This document shows, in pieces, positions 28,597 through 33,769 of a stretch of 33,769 nt of DNA. The notes under the pieces are model-generated. The model was not told the DNA's origin and ran no database searches. It saw only the letters and a list, made by a program, of their open reading frames with translations. Made by a program: the position numbers and the translations under genes. Each line of letters begins with the position of its first letter. Position 1 is the first letter of the stretch. The stretch is taken from contig JAJDNR010000221.1 of the NCBI GenBank assembly GCA_022340565.1, forward strand, positions 1 to 33,769. The letters are read 5' to 3'. This stretch comes from Desulfofustis sp. GTDB taxonomy: Bacteria; Desulfobacterota; Desulfobulbia; Desulfobulbales; Desulfocapsaceae.

Positions 28597-28612
28597 TATA
28601 ATATCATATAAT
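28597..28612 (+). promoter_or_regulatory. Paired TATAAT boxes in AT-rich spacer
   Basis: Two TATAAT hexamers lie 10 bp apart (28597-28602 and 28607-28612). TTGATC at 28575-28580 is 16 bp before the first. This could be an additional rightward promoter for the TetR gene or simply part of the AT-rich stretch. Confidence 0.35.
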
Positions 28613-28687
28613 TAAATAGCTCTGAAGGATGGGCATGCCGGGGGCGAAATGAAGCGCACCTGGTCGTGCATGTACGGCAAAATCAAT

Positions 28688-28735
28688 TTGGAATTTAGCA
28701 GAGGTGATGTATGCTGTACCAGACCGACTGGTCTG
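28688..28735 (+). promoter_or_regulatory. TetR-gene promoter with its operator
   Basis: TTGGAA (28688-28693), 16-bp spacer, TATGCT (28710-28715), then the perfect palindrome CAGACC-GACT-GGTCTG at 28720-28735 over the predicted start site. The TAGACC-N4-GGTCTA operator of E. coli NemR, a TetR-family repressor, has the same core. This layout suggests autorepression. Confidence 0.6.
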
Positions 28736-28764
28736 TCTTGCCATTACCATGGAGCATGAATGAA

Positions 28765-29349
28765 ATGTCACTGAAGGAAAAGATTATCCATGAAGCATTG
28801 CGACAATTTTCCAGGAAAGGGTATCAAGCGACATCAACGGTCGACATCATTGATGCCGTAGGCACCTCCAAGGGCGGGCTCTATAATCATTTCAAGAATA
28901 AAGAGGACCTCTTTTTTGCATGTCTCGATCAGGCTCGAAAAATCTGGCGAATACGCAACCTGCAAGGACTCGAAGAAATCTCTCGACCGATAGATAAGAT
29001 AATAAAAATACTGGAAAACTATCGGGACAACTATCTCACCGACAGCGAAAATTTCCCCGGGGGCTGTATTTTTGTAAATTTTGCCATCGAGTTCAGCGAT
29101 CAGCACCCCCATCTGGCCAAGGCCGTTCATGAGGGGTTCATGAACTTGAAAAAAATGCTGAATCGCTTATTGGATGAGGAGAAGGCTGCAGGGACAATGC
29201 GCAGTGGCGTAGACTGCGAAGCCGTCGTTGACATGATATTCTCAGGTCTGATGGGCGTCTGCGTCGTTTACTCGGCGGATAAATCCCAATCTCAACTCGA
29301 CAGGAATATCAAAGCTCTGATCAATTACGTGAATGGCATCAAGCAGTAG
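28765..29349 (+). CDS. TetR/AcrR-family transcriptional regulator
   Basis: 195 aa from the chosen start. The N-terminal HTH reads IIHEALRQFSRKGYQATSTVDIIDAVGTSKGGLYNHF-like, with the recognition helix around residues 34-45 (TSKGGLYNHFKNKEDL). The C-terminal helical ligand domain contains GGCIFVNFAIEFSDQHP, close to the NemR/AcrR-type TetR_C region. I place the start at the ATG at 28765: GGAG lies ten bases upstream, and the longer frame from 28711 would run through the probable -10 box and operator. It is divergent from the HOT operon and very likely controls both through the AGACC-N4-GGTCT sites. The inducer is unknown; an aldehyde, quinone or hydroxyacid is possible. Confidence 0.88.
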   Translation: MSLKEKIIHEALRQFSRKGYQATSTVDIIDAVGTSKGGLYNHFKNKEDLFFACLDQARKIWRIRNLQGLEEISRPIDKIIKILENYRDNYLTDSENFPGGCIFVNFAIEFSDQHPHLAKAVHEGFMNLKKMLNRLLDEEKAAGTMRSGVDCEAVVDMIFSGLMGVCVVYSADKSQSQLDRNIKALINYVNGIKQ

Positions 29350-29454
29350 GTGAAGAGGTCTCGGTTTTCCAGCTACCGGTCAGCCGGGAGGGTGACGTCA
29401 TTGCGGAACTCCCGGAAGGTTCACTGAAACAAAACTCACCCTGGAGATATGTCT

Positions 29455-30126
29455 ATGCAGCACATTCTTGTTTATGCCGATTCCTTGAGTTGGGGCATCA
29501 TCCCTGACACCCGGTCTCGATTTCCGTTTCATCAAAGATGGCCCGGCGTCGTAGAACGTGAGCTTCAGAAATCGCTGATTTCTGTCCGGGTGATCGAGGA
29601 TTGTCTGAACGGTCGACTGACCGTCTCGGACGATCCCTTCAAGCCGGGGCGCAATGGTTTAGATGGCCTCGAACAGAGGATAGAAATAAACTCTCCGCTG
29701 TCCCTGGTCGTCGTTTTCCTTGGCACAAATGATTTTCAGTCTGTGCATCATTTCAAGGTCTGGCATTGCTCCCAGGGACTGGCCGCCATCGTTGCCGCCA
29801 TTCGCCGGGCACCGATTGAACCGGGGATGCCTGTCCCTCCGATTCTGCTGATAGCACCTCCGAGCATTCAAAAAGCCAAAGGCAGCATTGCCCCAAAATT
29901 TGCGGGAGCGGAGGCCAAAGCTGTCGGCCTGGCCTCGGCAATCAGGCTCACCGCCGAGGATCTTGGATGCCATTTCTTTGATGCCGGTTCGGTCACAACT
30001 ACCAGCCGAGTCGATGGCGTTCACCTTGATGCGGATCAGCATGAGGTCTTGGGAAAGGCTCTGGCAATAAAGATAAAGTCCATATTATCCCAGGCCCAGC
30101 CATGCCACGGCTTTACCGGTACCTGA
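29455..30126 (+). CDS. SGNH/GDSL-family hydrolase
   Basis: Cytoplasmic esterase/acyltransferase-like SGNH protein with no signal peptide. Block I is YADSLSWG (7-14, nucleophile S10), where Ala replaces the usual Gly of GDSL. The block II Gly is in LNGRLT, block III is FLGTNDF, and the catalytic Asp/His pair is in DGVHLDADQH near the C-terminus. It resembles the single-domain family of mycobacterial acyltransferase MsAcT. The ATG at 29455 is chosen because GGAG is eight bases before it, while an ATG at 29449 is only two bases from that site. 105 bp behind the TetR gene on the same strand, it could be its second target; it converges on the MFS gene with 32 bp between stops. Confidence 0.82.
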   Translation: MQHILVYADSLSWGIIPDTRSRFPFHQRWPGVVERELQKSLISVRVIEDCLNGRLTVSDDPFKPGRNGLDGLEQRIEINSPLSLVVVFLGTNDFQSVHHFKVWHCSQGLAAIVAAIRRAPIEPGMPVPPILLIAPPSIQKAKGSIAPKFAGAEAKAVGLASAIRLTAEDLGCHFFDAGSVTTTSRVDGVHLDADQHEVLGKALAIKIKSILSQAQPCHGFTGT

Positions 30127-30158
30127 TCCAGGCGATGCAACCTTCCCAGCAGAGACGG

Positions 30159-31367
30159 TCACGGGGTCTCCTGCATTCGCGGCAGCAGACGAACCCGTGA
30201 GAAGAGAATTCCCGCGGCCAGGAACAGAACGCCCACGAACACAAAGGTCGGCCTCATTCCGTAGTATTGATAGAGGAAACCGGCCATCAGCGGGGCAACC
30301 GCCCCCATCATGCTGCGGCTGAAGGTCAGGATGCCGAGCATCGTGTTCTCCGCCTTCCCTTTGACGATATCGATGATCGCGGCATTGATCAGGGAGTAGT
30401 CGCTCCTGATGCTGAACCCAAGCAGGATGATCAGCACCGTAAACATCGGTCCCGTGCCGTAGAGGCCGATCACCGAAACGAGCAGGCTCGAATAGAGCAG
30501 AGCCGGCACCAGCACAACCTTTCTGCTGCAGCGGTCCGAGAGATACCCCATGACCGGGCTGGCCAGCAGGCCGACAACCCAGAGCAATCCGAAGTGAAAG
30601 CCGATCGACTGGGCACTGAAGCCGCTGTCGTGCATGACCATGGGCAGAAAGGTGATGATCACCGTAAAACACATGGCCCTCAACCCGGCAACGACGTTGA
30701 TCAACCATATATCGGTGGTTTTAAAAAGCTCCAGTGAGAGCCTGATATGCTCTTTGGGAGCGTATCGCGACGGTCGCAGCAGGTCTCCCTTAGACTGCGG
30801 CGTCTCTTCCGACAGCCTTCGGAACAGCAGGAAAGTCAATAATGCCATAACCAGCGGTGGAATGGCGTAGCATGACAGGATTTCTCTCCAGGAAAGAAAA
30901 GCCAGCAGAAAACCGGTGGCGATCGGCCCGACGATATCCCCAAGACTTCCGCCGGCGCCATGAACGGCAAAAACCGTGCCGCGCCTGTGGGGAAATCTGC
31001 CCCCAAGTTCCACCAGGGACGGCAGGTGCCACAGGGTGCCGGCAGCGGCAATCAGCAGAATGCCGGCGTGAAGCGCCAAAAACAGCGGTGCAGAACCGAC
31101 CACGAGCCATCCGAGGGCAAACATGAGCAGGCAGACCGAAAGAAAGAGCCCCCGGCGGTCGGAGAAATAGTCGGAGATCATTCCGCCGGGAAGTGAAATC
31201 AGACCGGATCCAAGTTCCCGAACCGTGATCAGAGCGCCGATTTGAATGGCCGAGACCTGAAAGGTCTCGCGGATGCTGGGCAGCAGGACTGCGAAGCTGT
31301 GACTGAGAAAATGAAAGATCGCATGGCTGAAGAAGAAGCACAGCAGCAGCGCCAGGTTTCTGTTCAT
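30159..31367 (-). CDS. Major facilitator superfamily transporter
   Basis: 402 aa, about 12 transmembrane helices in two halves separated by a charged loop (RRLSEETPQSKGDLLRPSRYAPKEH, written in two parts: RRLSEETPQ and RPSRYAPKEH) at about 188-214. The loop 2-3 signature is GGMISDYFSDRRG, and the equivalent in the second half is GYLSDRCSRK, both typical of MFS. The substrate is unknown. Its ATG overlaps the stop of the preceding dehydrogenase gene by four bases (ATGA), which marks it as the last gene of the leftward four-gene operon; it probably imports or exports the compound that operon handles. Confidence 0.88.
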   Translation of the reverse strand: MNRNLALLLCFFFSHAIFHFLSHSFAVLLPSIRETFQVSAIQIGALITVRELGSGLISLPGGMISDYFSDRRGLFLSVCLLMFALGWLVVGSAPLFLALHAGILLIAAAGTLWHLPSLVELGGRFPHRRGTVFAVHGAGGSLGDIVGPIATGFLLAFLSWREILSCYAIPPLVMALLTFLLFRRLSEETPQSKGDLLRPSRYAPKEHIRLSLELFKTTDIWLINVVAGLRAMCFTVIITFLPMVMHDSGFSAQSIGFHFGLLWVVGLLASPVMGYLSDRCSRKVVLVPALLYSSLLVSVIGLYGTGPMFTVLIILLGFSIRSDYSLINAAIIDIVKGKAENTMLGILTFSRSMMGAVAPLMAGFLYQYYGMRPTFVFVGVLFLAAGILFSRVRLLPRMQETP

Positions 31368-32248
31368 GGCTGTGGCCCGGGACCGAGAACCTCAAGAATG
31401 TCCTCAATTGCTTCGGGCATCTCATAGCCGAACCGTTTGTCCAGCCCGAGAGTGCTGCACCATTGCAAGGTTTCTCGCGTCGCTTCGGACATCAGCGAAG
31501 GTGATCCCATTTCCTTCAGGGTCTGGACCACGGCCTCCATTTCGTGATGCATGCGTTCAGCGCCGATCACACCTTTGGCAAGCTGCAGCCGTGCGGTCTC
31601 CAGAAAGTCGTACTTCTCCATGGTCGTGGCGATCGATTCGAGCACCAGCGCATCTACCCGGTAGCGCCGGGTTGCGCTGAGCATCTCCAGTAGCAAGGCA
31701 AGAATCCCCTTCATGAAAATCGAGCGAAACAGCTTTATGGCCGATGCCTGACCAGGCTCGTCACCGACGACACGTATATCCATCCCGTAAGGCTCCAGCC
31801 GCGACTTGAAGAGTTCTGCACCGTTGCCCGATGCCAGACACGGCACCCTGTGCAGAAAGGCGGGTATGGCTCCGAGCATGGCCACATCGGCGAAGCCTGC
31901 GCCACTTTCCTCGACTGCCGCGAAGACCTCCTGCATGACTCGCGGCGCTGCGGTATTCACGTCGACATAGAGATGGCGGGGCTGCAGCAGCTCCGCCGCC
32001 TGACGGGCAACCTCGAGGGCCGCCGCGCCGGTTACGCAGGAGATGATGATGTCCGCCCCGTCAATCAGGGCGGCGAGATGGTCAAGCCCTTTTGCACCGA
32101 CTTCAGCGGCGCGTCTGCCGATGACCGCCCCGACATCCCCTTCAGCCGCCTGAGAGTCGAAAAACGAGATAGCGAGCATTCCGGCATCAGTCAATCCTTT
32201 TGACAGGCCATACGCGGCTCCGCCGAAGCCGATGAATCCCAGTTTCAT
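31364..32248 (-). CDS. NAD(P)-dependent beta-hydroxyacid dehydrogenase-like protein with DUF1932-type C-terminus
   Basis: 294 aa. The N-terminal Rossmann domain has KLGFIGFGGAAYGLSKGL (2-19), VDVNTAAP at 95-102 and DVAMLGAIPA at 121-130. The C-terminal helical domain carries GQASAIKLFRSIFMKG (167-181), where K172 fits the catalytic lysine of the 6-phosphogluconate/3-hydroxyisobutyrate dehydrogenase superfamily. The RRYRVDALVLESI segment matches the DUF1932 layout. Likely a hydroxyacid or opine-like reductase; the substrate is unknown. GAGGG precedes the ATG by about nine bases. Third gene of the four-gene operon. Confidence 0.83.
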   Translation of the reverse strand: MKLGFIGFGGAAYGLSKGLTDAGMLAISFFDSQAAEGDVGAVIGRRAAEVGAKGLDHLAALIDGADIIISCVTGAAALEVARQAAELLQPRHLYVDVNTAAPRVMQEVFAAVEESGAGFADVAMLGAIPAFLHRVPCLASGNGAELFKSRLEPYGMDIRVVGDEPGQASAIKLFRSIFMKGILALLLEMLSATRRYRVDALVLESIATTMEKYDFLETARLQLAKGVIGAERMHHEMEAVVQTLKEMGSPSLMSEATRETLQWCSTLGLDKRFGYEMPEAIEDILEVLGPGPQP

Positions 32249-32295
32249 TATAGAGCCCTCTGTTCACCCGGTAATGACCGGACCACTGTCCCTGG

Positions 32296-32937
32296 TCAGC
32301 GCTGTACCGGCTGCTCCTCGGCACATTTCTCCCTGAAAATATCGGCGCATCGGATGTGATTGAAGATTCCGCAATAGCAGAATTCGGCGAGCATTTTCGC
32401 CCCCTCCTCGGGGGTAATTTTACCCTTTTTCACCCGTCTCATCACGTGGGCGACAAATTTAGGCGGAATCATGTGATGACCGCACATGGTGGTAACCGCC
32501 AGGGTGGTATCGTCGGGAAGTTTATCCTTTTTTCCCCAGACGCCGAGCGAATAGTTGATCGAATGCGGCGTGACACCCGCTTCTTTGCAGGCCGGGATCA
32601 CTTCCGACAGCACCCCGGAGATGATGACCGACATGCCGAGATCCTTCTCCTTGACCTGCTTGAGGAAGTCCACAACCTGTTCTTTTTTGGTAAAGATTCC
32701 GCGGAGACGGGACTTGTCGGTGATGCCGTCCTTGATCTCCTCGATCGAGTAGCGCAGTTTCGGGCCGGTCTTTACGTCCCCCCAGTTCTCCGAGCCCACG
32801 GCCTCGGCAACAGCGATGAATTCAAGGGCCTTGGGTTTGATATTGACGTCGTTGACCCCCTTGGTCTGGTACATGAACCAGACATAGTCCTTTTTTTGTG
32901 ACTCTATATCGCCTGAGCGGTGCAGTGAATGCGTCAT
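32296..32937 (-). CDS. Unknown protein with conserved-looking Cys/His motifs
   Basis: 213 aa, not recognised. The start is supported by AGGAGAAACAAC before the ATG. Residues ~40-135 look like an alpha/beta unit (IAVAEAVGSENWGDVKTGPKL-type start, then VIISGVLSEVIPACKEAG). The notable features are MCGHHMIPPKFV (151-162) and CYCGIFNHIRC (187-197) with C205 beyond. C117, C152, C187, C189 and C197 plus H154, H155 and H194 could bind a metal or an Fe-S cluster. No signal peptide or membrane segment. It lies 17 bp behind the two-cluster Fe-S protein gene and 47 bp before the dehydrogenase gene, so these three probably act together. Confidence 0.75.
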   Translation of the reverse strand: MTHSLHRSGDIESQKKDYVWFMYQTKGVNDVNIKPKALEFIAVAEAVGSENWGDVKTGPKLRYSIEEIKDGITDKSRLRGIFTKKEQVVDFLKQVKEKDLGMSVIISGVLSEVIPACKEAGVTPHSINYSLGVWGKKDKLPDDTTLAVTTMCGHHMIPPKFVAHVMRRVKKGKITPEEGAKMLAEFCYCGIFNHIRCADIFREKCAEEQPVQR

Positions 32938-32954
32938 GTTGTTTCTCCTGTAAA

Positions 32955-33683
32955 TCAGTCTATGGATAAGGGTTTCCCCAGCCCTGGGTTGACCTTGCCG
33001 CGATGGGGGCGTTCAATCCCCAGTTCGTCCAGGAATTCGAGGGCACGGCAGTTGCCGTTCTCGTCAACCCGGCTGATCAACCCCACCGAGAAGACCGTAT
33101 CGATCTCTTTCTCGACCTTCAGCAGGGCCCTGAAAACGTCCTTGGCCTGCTCCTCCCGGCAGCGGCCCTCGATGATCACCGACAGCAGCCGGTAGTCGAG
33201 GCAGCCGTCTTCCAGCTTGCCGGTGGTGGCGTCAGGCATCAGGGCAGCGAGCGGGGATTCTTCCTGGGGGGCCAGTTTGAATCCCGCAGCGGCGCAGGCC
33301 ATAGCCACTCGCTCCGCATCCCTCAGGTACACCCCGAGACCGGGGCGGCCCATGTCGATTGACAGGCCGATCCAGCCTTTCTTGACCCGGCCGGACACAT
33401 CATTGGTTTTGACCTCCTCGGTACCCCTGCCCGTGACTCCGGTCACCCCGTGGTTTTCCACCGGGTCGCTGATGACATGCTGGAACTGTTTATAAAAGCC
33501 GACCAGTTCCTCTGCATAAATGGCGTTCTCAGGGCACACGTTCATGCGCAGGCAGACATAGCATTCGGTACATAATTCCGGCACGATATAGCACTTTCTG
33601 TTGTCAAACTCGATCGCGTCGACCGTACAATAGGTCTGGCAGATCCGGCAGCCGTTACAGGTCTCTTTGTCAATAGCGGGCAT
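32955..33683 (-). CDS. Two-cluster 4Fe-4S protein with an unknown C-terminal domain
   Basis: 242 aa. The N-terminal ferredoxin domain has C9-C12-C15-C19 and C38-C41-C44-C50; the second motif has five residues before the last Cys instead of three, and a further Cys at 31. Residues ~85-242 form an unrecognised alpha/beta domain with WIGLSIDMGRPGLGVYLRDAE-like sequence and repeated EIDTVFSVGLISRVDENG. It is the first gene of the leftward four-gene operon, with GAGAG before the ATG. A redox role is supported by the clusters; the catalytic role, if any, is not. The remaining 86 bp to the window end would contain its promoter, but no clear -35/-10 is seen. Confidence 0.8.
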   Translation of the reverse strand: MPAIDKETCNGCRICQTYCTVDAIEFDNRKCYIVPELCTECYVCLRMNVCPENAIYAEELVGFYKQFQHVISDPVENHGVTGVTGRGTEEVKTNDVSGRVKKGWIGLSIDMGRPGLGVYLRDAERVAMACAAAGFKLAPQEESPLAALMPDATTGKLEDGCLDYRLLSVIIEGRCREEQAKDVFRALLKVEKEIDTVFSVGLISRVDENGNCRALEFLDELGIERPHRGKVNPGLGKPLSID

Positions 33684-33769
33684 GATACTCTCTCGGTTAC
33701 AGTTTTAACGATGCGGTACTCCAGATATCCAGGATTTAACAATAAACTTCAGCATTACAGGCGTCACCA

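Noticed and set aside
33542-33742. Short frame overlapping the start of the two-cluster Fe-S gene
   Set aside because: Out-of-frame shadow; the 33683 start has a purine-rich ribosome binding site and leads directly into the cysteine motifs.

Overview
The window looks like a chromosomal segment of a strictly anaerobic, respiring bacterium, most plausibly a sulfate reducer of the Desulfobulbales/Desulfofustis type. This is an inference from gene content: a homodimeric pyruvate:ferredoxin oxidoreductase, many Fe-S proteins, glycolate-oxidase-type FAD/Fe-S dehydrogenases, a TRAP carboxylate transporter and ADP-forming CoA ligases. There is no rRNA or other marker to fix the taxon. I see no tRNA, CRISPR array, insertion sequence or phage gene.

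Layout. 1-6 kb is a mixed housekeeping/envelope region: an EamA-type exporter, a corrinoid adenosyltransferase (CobO/BtuR type) behind an HTH protein with a histone-H1-like lysine tail, a sulfotransferase, a serine hydrolase of the class A beta-lactamase fold, and a VanY-type D,D-carboxypeptidase. 6-24 kb is a catabolic island built around a divergent control region at 19.4-20.4 kb. Leftward runs mtkA-like, a small ferredoxin, mtkB-like, a malyl-CoA lyase/CitE-type lyase, a thiamine-binding protein, a methyltransferase, a GlcD-GlcE fusion, GlcF, PFOR and a FadR/GlcC-type regulator. Rightward runs a TRAP transporter (dctP, dctQ, dctM). Read together, these encode uptake of a short 2-hydroxyacid, very likely glycolate. 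It would be oxidised to glyoxylate and condensed with acetyl-CoA to malyl-CoA. Malyl-CoA would be cleaved to malate with ATP formation, and acetyl-CoA regenerated from pyruvate by PFOR. Only malic enzyme is missing from the window. Both divergent promoters carry the same CTGGT-N3-ACCAG palindrome, a likely operator for the FadR-type regulator.

24-29 kb holds a second leftward operon. It encodes an iron-dependent hydroxyacid-oxoacid transhydrogenase (HOT, closely like animal ADHFE1), a second GlcF-like Fe-S protein and a second GlcD-like flavoprotein. It is divergent from a TetR regulator, and both sides carry an AGACC-N4-GGTCT palindrome. The combination suggests NAD-independent oxidation of a hydroxyacid (4-hydroxybutyrate in known HOTs) using a 2-oxoacid acceptor that is regenerated by the GlcD/GlcF pair.

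29-33.7 kb contains an SGNH hydrolase and a leftward four-gene operon of unknown purpose: a two-cluster Fe-S protein, a Cys/His-rich protein, a DUF1932-type dehydrogenase and an MFS transporter.
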